DNA of 64,000 bases, taken from Streptococcus acidominimus (GTDB lineage: Bacteria > Bacillota > Bacilli > Lactobacillales > Streptococcaceae). Shown piece by piece: positions 19,157-28,473 of the stretch; positions within the stretch are counted from its first letter, which is position 1; each line of letters opens with the position of its first letter. The position numbers and the translations under genes are program-made. The notes beneath the pieces are model-generated. The model worked only from the letters and a program-made list of their open reading frames with translations. It ran no database searches and was not told where the DNA came from. The stretch lies in NCBI RefSeq assembly GCF_001921825.1, contig NZ_MSJL01000007.1:1-64000 (forward strand), given 5' to 3'.

Positions 19157-20428
19157 ATGTTACTGATTAAAAATGGACGGATCATGGATCCTAAGACAGG
19201 CTTTGATCAAGTCTGCGATGTCTTAGTTGAAGGCAAGAAAATCGTGCAGATTGCAGAAACAATTGAGGTAGAAGCTGACCGAGTGATTGATGCGACAGGC
19301 TTGGTTGTTGCTCCTGGTTTGATTGATATTCATGTGCATTTTAGAGAACCGGGTCAGACCCATAAGGAGGACATTCATACAGGTGCCCTAGCAGCAGCTG
19401 CTGGTGGTTTTACCCGAGTGGTCATGATGGCGAATACGAATCCAACGATTTCAAGGGTTGAAACCCTACAAGAAGTCTTGGCGTCAGCGGAGCGTGAAGC
19501 GATTCACATCCATTCTGTCGCAACCATTACGGAGAATTTTGACGGCCAGCATCTGACAGACTTCAAGAATTTATTGGCAGCTGGAGCAGTTGGTTTTTCA
19601 GATGATGGGATTCCTTTGACCAGTTCCCGTGTTGTACGAACAGCCATGGAAGAGGCTAAAAAAGTAGGCAGTTTCATCAGCCTACATGAAGAAGATCCAG
19701 AATTAAATGGTGTATTAGGCCTTAATGAAGAGATTGCACGCACGCATTTCCATGTCTGTGGAGCGACAGGGGTGGCGGAATACAGCATGGTAGCGCGTGA
19801 TGTTATGATTGCCTATGCGACCAAGGCACAGGTTCATATTCAGCACCTGTCTAAGGAAGAGAGCGTAAAAGTCGTTGAATTTGCCCAGCAATTGGGTGCC
19901 CGGGTCACAGCAGAAGTAGCCCCGCAGCATTTTTCTAAGACGGAAAATCTGCTCCTAACTAAAGGTAGTAACGCCAAGATGAACCCGCCCTTACGCTTAG
20001 AGTCAGACCGCTTGGCTGTCATTGAGGGCTTGAAATCAGGGGTTATTTCTATTATTGCTACGGATCACGCCCCGCATCATCAAAAAGAGAAAGAGGTAGA
20101 CGATATTACCCAGGCACCATCTGGCATGACAGGTCTTGAAACCTCGCTGTCGCTTGGGCTGACCTATCTGGTAGCAGCAGGACACTTGACCCTGATGCAG
20201 CTCTTGGAGAAAATGACCCTGAATCCAGCTCAGCTCTATCAGTTTGATGCAGGCTATTTAGCAGAAGACGGTCCAGCAGACATCACTATTTTTGCTCCGG
20301 ATGAGGAGCGGACGGTCACCCCTGACTTCCAATCCAAGGCTGGCAATTCACCCTTTGTCGGTGAGGAACTAAAAGGGCAGGTTCACTATACCATTTGTGA
20401 TGGTGAGATTGTCTACGGCTCTATTTAG
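19157..20428 (+). CDS. pyrC: Dihydroorotase
   Basis: 423 residues, class I type. Cyclises carbamoyl-aspartate to dihydroorotate. Zinc ligands are visible: His59 and His61 in [10 protein letters not shown], and the conserved Asp in ATDHAPHH near 304. Located 15 bases after mutX, apart from the other pyr genes, with no PyrR leader of its own visible; it may depend on the upstream promoter. Confidence 0.95.
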   Translation: MLLIKNGRIMDPKTGFDQVCDVLVEGKKIVQIAETIEVEADRVIDATGLVVAPGLIDIHVHFREPGQTHKEDIHTGALAAAAGGFTRVVMMANTNPTISRVETLQEVLASAEREAIHIHSVATITENFDGQHLTDFKNLLAAGAVGFSDDGIPLTSSRVVRTAMEEAKKVGSFISLHEEDPELNGVLGLNEEIARTHFHVCGATGVAEYSMVARDVMIAYATKAQVHIQHLSKEESVKVVEFAQQLGARVTAEVAPQHFSKTENLLLTKGSNAKMNPPLRLESDRLAVIEGLKSGVISIIATDHAPHHQKEKEVDDITQAPSGMTGLETSLSLGLTYLVAAGHLTLMQLLEKMTLNPAQLYQFDAGYLAEDGPADITIFAPDEERTVTPDFQSKAGNSPFVGEELKGQVHYTICDGEIVYGSI

Positions 20429-20458
20429 AAAAGTAATTCTCAATAAAAATTAAATTTA

Positions 20459-20764
20459 TACTCTAGATAAAAATCAAAATCTGGAACTGGCTAAAGCTGA
20501 AACAGTTATGTTCCAAAGGGGATCACACTGTGACACGAGTTTCACTCGTTCTATTTCCTACCTCCAACAATCTCTCCCCAGACTGGGTTGACGAAAACTT
20601 CGTTTTCTTTATTTCCAACCTTCACCAGTCTATTCCTAGACTGGTGAAGCAAATAGAACTCTGTTCTTTCTTGTTTTTAGGGAATAGGCTAAAAACTTCC
20701 ACTGGGCTTTTTACTCAGCAAGGTGAATCAACGACGTCAGAATTTGATTTTTGACGAGTATTAC
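20459..20764 (-). repeat. Composite RUP-like element (minus orientation)
   Basis: On the minus strand it starts ATACTCGTCAAAAATCAAAT (from 20764) and ends in CAGATTTTGATTTTTATC-TAGAGTATA at 20459. The interior carries modules of the other repeat family: AAAGCCC-AGT-GG, and the perfect 13-bp stem CTTCACCAGTCTA / TAGACTGGTGAAG at 20620-20649. A nearly identical composite in plus orientation is at 55007-55416. Confidence 0.75.
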
Positions 20765-20835
20765 TACGTCAGCCTTGCCTGTCCTAGGTCAGTAGTGTGG
20801 CATCTTTATTTGGGTGTAAATCGAGAATTTTTACC

Positions 20836-20876
20836 ATAAAAAATGCCTCAAACACTGCTGTTTCAGGCATTCATGA
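20836..20876 (-). terminator. Terminator of plsY
   Basis: On the minus strand AATGCCTGAAACA pairs with TGTTTGAGGCATT (one mismatch) and is followed by TTTTTATGG. It lies about 50 bases after the plsY stop. Confidence 0.8.
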
Positions 20877-20922
20877 GAGAGTGGGACGATAAATCGAACT
20901 CTTAGAGTTACCGGTTTTTGTC

Positions 20923-21570
20923 CTATTCTCTTTTTTGATGTTGTTTTGTTAGGTTTAAGCCCCAAGGCACCAAGTTTTCCTCTTTTTTTAGAATCCGCTC
21001 AATGTTGTCCTTGTGTCGGACAATGACAAAGGAGCCTAAAAAGAGGATGACGAGGGTAAAGACAGGATCGTAGCCCTGAATGAGAAATCCGATACTTGGA
21101 AAAAGCAGAGCGCCGATCATGCCTAGTATTGCTCCCATGACACTCGAGAGCGATACCATAGAAGTTATATATAGGGTAAGTGCAAAGACGAGGACTAAAT
21201 AGAGACAAAAGAGCGGTGCAAATCCCATCAACATACCTGCGGACGTTGCAACAGCCTTGCCTCCTTTGAATTGGGCAAAGACAGGAAAGGTGTGTCCCAA
21301 TACAGCGATCAAGCCAAAGATGACAGGAGAGACCCCTTCAGCATGTAGCCAGATAGGTAGGAGAACTGCCAAGGTTCCCTTTAAAAAGTCTAGGATAAAG
21401 ACCGCTATACCAGCCTGTTTTCCCAGAACTCGAAAGGTGTTGGTCGTCCCGATATTTCCTGAACCATAGTCACGGATATTCTTATGGAAAAAGACCTGAC
21501 CGATCCATAAGCCAGACGGGATAGATCCCAGTAAATAAGCAATCAATAAAAGTATCATCGTTTTCATCAT
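20923..21570 (-). CDS. plsY: Acyl-phosphate:glycerol-3-phosphate acyltransferase
   Basis: 215 residues, five or more membrane helices. Transfers an acyl chain from acyl phosphate to glycerol-3-phosphate, the first step of phospholipid synthesis in the membrane. Conserved loops are visible: GSIPSG near 16-21, [12 protein letters not shown] near 37-48 and [12 protein letters not shown] in the middle. There is no Shine-Dalgarno; TATAAT is 6 bases before the first of two adjacent ATGs, suggesting a leaderless message. It diverges from parE, as is common in streptococci. Confidence 0.95.
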   Translation of the reverse strand: MMKTMILLLIAYLLGSIPSGLWIGQVFFHKNIRDYGSGNIGTTNTFRVLGKQAGIAVFILDFLKGTLAVLLPIWLHAEGVSPVIFGLIAVLGHTFPVFAQFKGGKAVATSAGMLMGFAPLFCLYLVLVFALTLYITSMVSLSSVMGAILGMIGALLFPSIGFLIQGYDPVFTLVILFLGSFVIVRHKDNIERILKKEENLVPWGLNLTKQHQKRE

Positions 21571-21576
21571 AGTCCC

Positions 21577-21582
21577 ATTATA
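21577..21582 (-). promoter_or_regulatory. Extended -10 of the leaderless plsY transcript
   Basis: TGGTATAAT on the minus strand; six bases (GGGACT) then ATGATG. The start of transcription should coincide with the start codon. Confidence 0.6.
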
Positions 21583-21649
21583 CCACGAAATCGCTCAAGA
21601 ACCTATTTGATAGAAGAAAATAGGATGATGGAAATGTGACAGCGGAAAT

Positions 21650-22190
21650 CAAGATACGAGAGCGTAAAGCAACTCCTAGACAAAATAGGCAATCGAAGCA
21701 GGTTGCTTTGCAACCAATGAGATTGTTCTTTTTGTCAGAGAGTTGTAGCTCGAGTTCAGTTACATCAAGATACAAAGCCCGTTAAAAACTCAAAGCGAAA
21801 ATAGGAAATTTGACGAGTGAAAAGCTCCTGTGGAGTTTTTCAGCCTACTTCCTAAAAGTATCCGTAAGCAAGTAAACCTCGCAACGGCTTCGTCTCTTTT
21901 TCGCGCAGAGTTTAGGGCGTGTTCAATTACTCAAGATACGAGGGGTGTAAAAAACGAATGTACCTGGAGAGCATCCGCATCTGTAAAGCAGGCATAGCCT
22001 GAACAGATACGGTAAAAATAGGAAATACGATGAGTGAAAAGCCCCAGTGGAGTTTTTCAGCCTACCTCCTAGGGAGCGTTTGCTCCGCAACCGTCTATTT
22101 CTCGCATGTTATGCCTTTAGAGCTAGTTAAAGCAAGAACATCTGCGTTTTTCCCTACCTCTTCCGTATCAATAAAGTGGAAACAATTTGT
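21650..22190. repeat. Array of modular repeats between plsY and parE
   Basis: Start motifs AAGATACGAGAGCGTAAAG (21652), AAGATACAAAGCCCGTTAAA (21769) and AAGATACGAGGGGTGTAAAA (21935); end motifs GTAGCTCGAGTTCAGTTA and TAGGGCGTGTTCAATTA. The 21820 and 22030 segments contain GTGAAAAGCTCC-TGTGGAG-TTTTTCAGCC-type hairpins. No gene is supported here; short ORFs cross the repeats without ribosome sites. Confidence 0.75.
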
Positions 22191-22439
22191 AATCGCTAAA
22201 ATATATAAATGTGCAAGGAAATTATAATCTTTCCAGCCCTGCTAGACATTGTCGGAGATTCAGTACGCTTGTGTTAACCTTATCTTTTTGAGAATCCAAT
22301 AAGGAACAAGTAAAGTGATAGCTTTATCGTCTTTTATGACCCTTATAGGTGGTGTTGGGGGAGCTGATAACAACCACCATTTGCAAAAATAGCAAAAAAC
22401 TTGTAAGATAGTAAGGATGAACAACACAGGAGGGTCCTT

Positions 22440-24383
22440 GTGACAAAAAAGGAAATCACTATTAACAATTACAATGACGACGCGATTCAGGTCTTAGAGG
22501 GTCTGGATGCGGTTCGAAAACGTCCCGGTATGTACATCGGTTCAACCGACGGGGCAGGACTTCATCATCTGGTCTGGGAGATTGTGGACAATGCGGTTGA
22601 TGAAGCCCTATCCGGTTTCGGTGACAGGATTGATGTCACCATTTATAAAGACGGAAGTCTTAGTGTTGCTGACCACGGACGGGGAATGCCAGTCGGTATG
22701 CATGCGATGGGGATTCCAACGGTAGAAGTTATTTTCACCGTGCTTCATGCTGGAGGAAAATTTGGCCAAGGTGGCTACAAGACTTCAGGCGGTTTGCACG
22801 GGGTGGGTTCTTCGGTCGTCAATGCCCTATCCAGCTGGTTAGAAGTGGAAATTACCCGTGATGGAGCTGTTTACCGTCAGCGCTTTGAGCAGGGCGGAAA
22901 ACCCGTAACAGGTCTTGAAAAAGTTAGCACAGCTCCCAAGTCCAAATCAGGTACCAAGGTTCGTTTCATGCCAGACAGCAGTATCTTTTCAACGACTGAT
23001 TTTAAGTACAATACCATTGCAGAGCGTTTGAATGAGTCAGCCTTTCTCTTGAAACAAGTGACCTTAACACTGACAGACGAAAGGACAGGCGAGGAAAGCC
23101 AGTTCCACTATGAAAACGGTGTACAGGATTTTGTCAGCTACCTAAATGAAGACAAGGAAACCTTGACCCCAGTGCTCTATTTTGACGGCGAGGAGGGAGG
23201 CTTCCAAGTCGAAGTGGCACTTCAGTACAATGACGGCTATTCAGACAACATCCTCTCCTTTGTCAACAATGTTCGCACCAAGGATGGGGGGACCCACGAA
23301 ACAGGTCTTAAAACGGCGATTACCAAAGCCATGAATGACTATGCTAGAAAGACGGGTCTGCTCAAGGAAAAGGATAAAAACCTAGAAGGATCCGACTACC
23401 GTGAGGGCTTAGCTGCCGTCCTGTCGATCCTAGTTCCCGAGGAGCATTTGCAGTTTGAAGGGCAAACAAAGGATAAGCTCGGTAGCCCCCTTGCTCGTCC
23501 AGTAGTTGACAGCATTGTCTCTGACAAATTGACCTTCTTTCTCTTAGAAAATGGCGAACTGGCTTCTAATCTCATCCGTAAGGCTATTCGCGCCAGAGAT
23601 GCGAGAGAAGCTGCGCGCAAAGCCCGTGATGAAAGCCGTAACGGTAAGAAAAACAAGAAAGACAAGGGGCTTTTATCAGGGAAGTTAACCCCTGCCCAGT
23701 CGAAGAATGCGGCTAAAAATGAACTCTATCTGGTCGAGGGAGATTCAGCGGGTGGCTCTGCTAAGCAGGGGCGGGATCGTAAATTCCAAGCCATTTTACC
23801 CCTAAGAGGAAAGGTCATCAATACTGCCAAGGCGAAAATGGCGGATATTCTGAAAAATGAAGAAATCAATACCATGATCTATACGATTGGGGCGGGTGTC
23901 GGTTCGGACTTTAACCTAGAAGATGCCAACTACGATAAGATTATCATCATGACTGATGCGGATACGGACGGCGCCCATATTCAGACCCTCCTCCTGACTT
24001 TCTTTTACCGTTATATGCGCCCGCTAGTGGAGGCAGGCAAGGTCTATATTGCCCTGCCACCTCTTTACAAGATGAGTAAGGGGAAGGGCAAGCAGGAAAA
24101 GATTGCCTACGCTTGGTCGGATAACGAGCTTGAGCAGCTCCGCAAGGACTTTGGCAAGGGGGCAATCTTACAGCGCTATAAGGGACTGGGAGAGATGAAT
24201 GCGGATCAACTCTGGGAAACCACTATGAATCCAGATACGCGTACTCTTATCCGCGTGACCATTGAAGACCTAGCCCGTGCTGAGCGTCGCGTATCGGTCC
24301 TTATGGGAGACAAGGTTGAACCTCGCCGTAAATGGATTGAGGACAATGTCACCTTTACCTTGGAAGAAAGTGGAGTATTTTAG
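22440..24383 (+). CDS. parE: DNA topoisomerase IV subunit B
   Basis: 647 residues, the usual streptococcal length. ATPase half of topoisomerase IV, which decatenates daughter chromosomes. GHKL ATPase motifs are at EIVDNAVDEA (47-56) and GGLHGVGSSVVNAL; the Toprim fold has EGDSAGGSAKQGRDR (433-447) and DADTDGAH (506-513). Asp435 and Pro454 in the quinolone-resistance region are wild type. The start is GTG with AGGAGGG at 22428-22434. Its partner parC lies 4.1 kb downstream because a three-gene cassette intervenes. Confidence 0.97.
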   Translation: MTKKEITINNYNDDAIQVLEGLDAVRKRPGMYIGSTDGAGLHHLVWEIVDNAVDEALSGFGDRIDVTIYKDGSLSVADHGRGMPVGMHAMGIPTVEVIFTVLHAGGKFGQGGYKTSGGLHGVGSSVVNALSSWLEVEITRDGAVYRQRFEQGGKPVTGLEKVSTAPKSKSGTKVRFMPDSSIFSTTDFKYNTIAERLNESAFLLKQVTLTLTDERTGEESQFHYENGVQDFVSYLNEDKETLTPVLYFDGEEGGFQVEVALQYNDGYSDNILSFVNNVRTKDGGTHETGLKTAITKAMNDYARKTGLLKEKDKNLEGSDYREGLAAVLSILVPEEHLQFEGQTKDKLGSPLARPVVDSIVSDKLTFFLLENGELASNLIRKAIRARDAREAARKARDESRNGKKNKKDKGLLSGKLTPAQSKNAAKNELYLVEGDSAGGSAKQGRDRKFQAILPLRGKVINTAKAKMADILKNEEINTMIYTIGAGVGSDFNLEDANYDKIIIMTDADTDGAHIQTLLLTFFYRYMRPLVEAGKVYIALPPLYKMSKGKGKQEKIAYAWSDNELEQLRKDFGKGAILQRYKGLGEMNADQLWETTMNPDTRTLIRVTIEDLARAERRVSVLMGDKVEPRRKWIEDNVTFTLEESGVF

Positions 24384-24450
24384 CAGAGTACGTTTATTAG
24401 ACCGCAGAATCCTAATGATGCTGATACAGATAAAATATTGAGGATATAAA

Positions 24451-26463
24451 ATGGACTGGAAATTAGAAACAGATGTCAATGACTGGGTAAAAAGTCAGTT
24501 TGCACGAATTGGTTTAGAGAAACATAAAGACTATAATGAAGAATCGAGTATGAGTGACTATCTAAAAGAGGCACTGAAAGGTTCTGCGAAAACCGCGACT
24601 AAGACTCATTTTGGAAAACCAGATTTTCATATTGAAAAATACAAAGTTCCTGTGATTATTGAAAATAAACTAGGTCTCAAAAAGCTAGTCTCAGAGACAA
24701 AAGAGGGGATTAAGACGGACGAAAAGTCTATACAGGCTTTTGCAGTCAATGGAGCCTTGAATTATGCCCGTTTTGTGATTGCTTCGGATAAATACAAAGA
24801 GGTCATTGCGATTGGTGTGGCTGGTGATAGTGAAGAAAACGTCACAATAAATGTCTACTATGTTTTTGGTTCAGCTCCTAACGCCTATAAAAAAATGTCA
24901 GGGGTTTCAACTTTGGATTTCTTGGAAAATAAAAACTCTTTTGAGGAATTTTACAAGGAAGCTATTCTGACAGAAGAAGAAAAACATCAAATTTTGATTG
25001 ATAGTCAAGCAGTTTTACAGTCTTATGCTAAAAAGCTCAATCGCTTGATGCACAATCATAATATTACAGCTCCTCAACGTGTTCTCTACGTATCTGGTAT
25101 GCTTTTAGCCATGCAAGAAGTGGTCGATAAGAAGGGAAATCACGTAGATGACGGTTTAATTCCAAATGATTTAAAAGGCATACAGTCAGATACGAAGCGC
25201 GATGGTAAGAAAGTCGTTGATCAGATCAGAACATTTTTAGATGAGCGTGCCATCGCCCCTGAAAAAAGAGACCTCATGCTATCTTCTTTCAGTGAGATTT
25301 CCAAAGACAGCCAGCGAGATGAGTTGACAGAAAATGATAAAGAAGTGGCTAAATTTATCAATAGAAAATCATCTGTTACTAGACAAATTTTTACCTTTAT
25401 CTACGAATATATTTTTAAATCTATTGACGGTTTGGGTGGTCATATTGATATTATGGGGGAGATGTATTCTGAATTTCTGAAGTATGCTCTTGGAGATGGG
25501 AAGGAAATCGGAATTGTCTTAACACCCCCATATGTAACCAAAATGATGGCACAAATCTTGGATATTGATAAAGATAGGAAAGTCATGGACTTGGCGACAG
25601 GATCAGCTGGCTTCCTTATTTCAGCAATGGAGCTCATGATAGAAGATGCCAACCGTAGTTATGGCAAAGGAACAACTAAGGCTGAAGAGACCATCCTAAA
25701 GTTAAAGAAAGATAATCTCTTAGGAATCGAATTAAATGCCGAGATGTATACACTGGCGACAACCAATATGATTTTGCGTGGTGATGGTTCTAGTCGTATT
25801 GAGAAAGGTTCCGCTTTCAATCGCCCAGAAAGTCTTTTTGATCATTTCAAAGCTGACCGCGTATTGCTTAATCCTCCTTTTTCTTATCGTGAAAATGGTC
25901 TCCCTTTTATTGAACATGGCTTGAATAAGATGAAAAAAGGTGGTCTAGGAGCCATCATTATTCAAGACAGTGCGGGTTCGGGAAAGGCGGTTACAACAGC
26001 GCAAGCAATCTTAAAGAAACATACGCTGTTAGCTTCTATTAAGATGCCTGTTGATTTGTTCGTCCCCATGGCAGGGGTACAGACTTCTATTTACATCTTT
26101 AAAGCCCATACCAAGCATGACTTTGAAAAGGTTGTCAAGTTCATTGACTTTAGAAATGATGGCTATAAACGTGCGAAGCGGGGAATATCAGAGATTGATA
26201 GCCCGACAGAACGCTATCAAGACATTATTAAAATTTATAAAGCAGGAAAGCAGGCCAGAGTGCTTGCTGACTGGGATTTGGAAAAAGCCTACATTGAAGA
26301 CTTTATCACCGATAAAGGAAATGATTGGAATTTTGAACAGCATCAAGTCATTGATACTAAGCCAACGATAGAGGACTTTAAAAAGACAGTTGCAGACTAT
26401 CTCTCTTGGGAAGTTACCCAGCTTCTACAACAAAGAGGAGAAGACCTCTCAAAAAAAGTGTGA
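24451..26463 (+). CDS. BcgI-like fused restriction endonuclease and adenine methyltransferase
   Basis: 670 residues. N-terminal region has a PD-(D/E)xK-type motif: Pro57-Asp58 then Glu71-x-Lys73 (KPDFHI...IIENKLG). The C-terminal two-thirds is an HsdM/N6-adenine methylase: GIVLTPPYVTKMM (354-366), motif I DLATGSAGFL (380-389) and motif IV NPPF (474-477). Having nuclease and methylase in one chain, next to a separate specificity gene and with no hsdR, fits the BcgI type (IIB/IIG) rather than classical type I. Motif I reads ATGSAG where many HsdM proteins have ACGSGG. The stop overlaps the next start. The gene sits between parE and parC and is more AT-rich than both. Confidence 0.8.
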   Translation: MDWKLETDVNDWVKSQFARIGLEKHKDYNEESSMSDYLKEALKGSAKTATKTHFGKPDFHIEKYKVPVIIENKLGLKKLVSETKEGIKTDEKSIQAFAVNGALNYARFVIASDKYKEVIAIGVAGDSEENVTINVYYVFGSAPNAYKKMSGVSTLDFLENKNSFEEFYKEAILTEEEKHQILIDSQAVLQSYAKKLNRLMHNHNITAPQRVLYVSGMLLAMQEVVDKKGNHVDDGLIPNDLKGIQSDTKRDGKKVVDQIRTFLDERAIAPEKRDLMLSSFSEISKDSQRDELTENDKEVAKFINRKSSVTRQIFTFIYEYIFKSIDGLGGHIDIMGEMYSEFLKYALGDGKEIGIVLTPPYVTKMMAQILDIDKDRKVMDLATGSAGFLISAMELMIEDANRSYGKGTTKAEETILKLKKDNLLGIELNAEMYTLATTNMILRGDGSSRIEKGSAFNRPESLFDHFKADRVLLNPPFSYRENGLPFIEHGLNKMKKGGLGAIIIQDSAGSGKAVTTAQAILKKHTLLASIKMPVDLFVPMAGVQTSIYIFKAHTKHDFEKVVKFIDFRNDGYKRAKRGISEIDSPTERYQDIIKIYKAGKQARVLADWDLEKAYIEDFITDKGNDWNFEQHQVIDTKPTIEDFKKTVADYLSWEVTQLLQQRGEDLSKKV

Positions 26464-27650
26464 GCCCCAGATTGGCAAAGTTGGAAGATGATTTTGCCAA
26501 AGCTGGGGGAGAATGGAGAGAAACTAGGGTAGGAGATTTGTTTGATATACGTCCTACAAAGAATTATGGATTGACCAATCAAAGATTGTTTGAAATGAGA
26601 GGAAATACTCCGGTTGTAGTTAATTCAAGTCTGAATAACGGAATAGGTGGATATGTAGATTTAGAACCAACCGAAAAGGGAAACATCGTTACATTTTCAG
26701 ATACAACAACATCAGATAGTATTTTTTATCAACCGAATGATTTTATTGGCTATTCTCATGTTCAAGGAATGTTTCCTTATATTAAATGGTCTAAACATTC
26801 GTTGCTTTATTTTGTTATCTCATTTCGCGCAGCAACTCGAGGTAAATTTGATTATGGAAATAAATTTAATCGGGATAGGGCGAAAGAAGTTATTGTGACT
26901 ATTCCATATAAAAACAAAGAAATAGCATTTCAATATATGGAAAACTACATTAAGACGCTCGAGGCTGAACGCATCGAGACGCTCGAGGCTTATCTAACAG
27001 TCACTGGATTAAGAGATTATCATCTAACTAAAAATGATGAAGAAATACTTGACAAGTTCGCAAAACTCTCCGATACTAAGAGTAGAGTAGAGGAATGGGG
27101 AATTTATGCTATTTCGTCATTATTTAGTAAACTAGATTTGAAATGTCGGCGGAAGGATTTTGACAAGATTCGGGACACATCAAAAATACCAACTGAAGAA
27201 TTTAATCTTCCACTAGTAAATGCTAAGATTGGAGATAATGGTGTGATGTTTTATGGTCGAGAAGAAGATTTTGATACTGCAGAGTTAACGATTGATATTA
27301 TCAGTAATGGTGCAGTAGCAACAGGAACTGTCTATCCTCAAATTAAAAAGGTTGGTGTCCTTTGGGATGCCTATCTGCTGAAATCGAAGATTGAAGTTGA
27401 TAGGCATCCGTTGATATTTTTATCAACCTCCTTAGAAAAATCTATTAAACAACGGTTTGGTTGGGAAAATAAAGCTGTTTGGAACAAGGTACAGAAAGAA
27501 AGCATTTCACTCCCATCCATAAACGCTAAACCTGACTACAACTTCATGTCCGATTTTATCAAAGTCATTGAAAAACTTGTCATCAAGGATTTAGTAGAAT
27601 GGACAGATAGGCAGATTGAGGTGGCGAAAGAGGTAGTAGGACATGTATAA
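26460..27650 (+). CDS. Specificity (S) subunit of the restriction-modification system
   Basis: 396 residues from a GTG at 26460 that overlaps the methylase stop (GTGA). AGAGGAG lies about 20 bases upstream. An in-frame ORF extends 54 bases further upstream inside the methylase gene, but it has no ribosome site. Two target-recognition-like halves are seen: WRETRVGDLFDIRPTKNYG... and FNLPLVNAKIGDNGVMFYGR... They are separated by a central conserved region with an 8-residue repeat TLEAERIE-TLEA near 166-177. The subunit would choose the DNA target for the fused nuclease-methylase. Confidence 0.8.
   Translation: MSPRLAKLEDDFAKAGGEWRETRVGDLFDIRPTKNYGLTNQRLFEMRGNTPVVVNSSLNNGIGGYVDLEPTEKGNIVTFSDTTTSDSIFYQPNDFIGYSHVQGMFPYIKWSKHSLLYFVISFRAATRGKFDYGNKFNRDRAKEVIVTIPYKNKEIAFQYMENYIKTLEAERIETLEAYLTVTGLRDYHLTKNDEEILDKFAKLSDTKSRVEEWGIYAISSLFSKLDLKCRRKDFDKIRDTSKIPTEEFNLPLVNAKIGDNGVMFYGREEDFDTAELTIDIISNGAVATGTVYPQIKKVGVLWDAYLLKSKIEVDRHPLIFLSTSLEKSIKQRFGWENKAVWNKVQKESISLPSINAKPDYNFMSDFIKVIEKLVIKDLVEWTDRQIEVAKEVVGHV
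26953..26990 (+). repeat. In-frame 24-bp-period direct repeat in the specificity gene
   Basis: AGACGCTCGAGGCT occurs at 26953-26966 and again at 26977-26990, a period of 24 bases or 8 codons. It lies in the spacer between the two recognition halves. Confidence 0.9.
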
Positions 27651-28437
27651 GTTTTGTTATGAGGAGAAATTGTTGGAAATTGAAAAATTAATAGTAGGCT
27701 ATACACAACTAAAGCAGTTGGCAAGTAGTGAATTAAGTTTTATTTCTATTTCTGAAAATATGATAAAGACGATTGAAAACTCTCTTGTGATTGCGATTTA
27801 TTCCTTATCAGAACAATTATTAAAGGATAAGATTTATAGAGTTTTAAGCGTTCGATTTGATACAAATGAGCAGACACCAAAAGATAAGTATATTTTGAAG
27901 CAAATGCCACCAGAGCGCTATTCGGTAACACCTACTTTGTCACGAATAAGACAAGAATTAAGGATATATTATCCCAGCTTTACATTATACATGCCAAAAA
28001 TTATTTCAAATTATAAAACCTCATATGAAAATTTAGTGAACGCTAGGCATGATTACGCACATGCTAATAACCATACTCAAAATATTGACTTTGATGCTGC
28101 TAAAAAATTTGTAGAATATTTGAAATTACAGTATGATGACATTGACTATCAAAACTATATTTTGAAAATTAAGAAATTGTATACATATTTAAAACATTAC
28201 AACAACAAAGATACGTTTCAAAATTTTAAAGGGCACTTTGAAAATAAATCTGACGAGATTGAACATTTAGTAGTGGAAATTGAAGAATTGTATAATGATG
28301 ATGCTCGTTATGACTTAGATTATCTGAACGATATATACGAACCATTAAAAGAGGTCTATACTATACTTAAGGGGATAACAGAGGAAAGTTTTTCTGATGA
28401 TATTGAGGAATTTAAAGAACTCTTTACAACTATCTAA
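27643..28437 (+). CDS. HEPN-motif protein of the restriction cassette
   Basis: 264 residues, not a family I can name with certainty. Arg135-His136-Asp-Tyr-Ala-His140 (NARHDYAHAN) fits the RX4-6H signature of HEPN ribonucleases, including the polar residue after Arg. The protein is otherwise helical and rich in Lys, Glu and Tyr; RiboL-PSP-HEPN-like proteins have a comparable look. The ATG overlaps the specificity gene by 8 bases, so translation is coupled. It is very AT-rich, unlike parC 37 bases downstream, a sign of transfer. Probable role: RNA-cleaving effector or toxin guarded by the restriction system. Alternative: an inactive HEPN dimer partner. Confidence 0.65.
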   Translation: MYKFCYEEKLLEIEKLIVGYTQLKQLASSELSFISISENMIKTIENSLVIAIYSLSEQLLKDKIYRVLSVRFDTNEQTPKDKYILKQMPPERYSVTPTLSRIRQELRIYYPSFTLYMPKIISNYKTSYENLVNARHDYAHANNHTQNIDFDAAKKFVEYLKLQYDDIDYQNYILKIKKLYTYLKHYNNKDTFQNFKGHFENKSDEIEHLVVEIEELYNDDARYDLDYLNDIYEPLKEVYTILKGITEESFSDDIEEFKELFTTI

Positions 28438-28473
28438 TAGTTGACTACAAATTAAACATACATAGGAGTGACT

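Noticed and set aside
26406-26459. Extra N-terminal 18 codons of the specificity gene
   Set aside because: Would start deep inside the methylase gene with no ribosome site; the GTG at 26460 overlaps the stop in the standard coupled manner.
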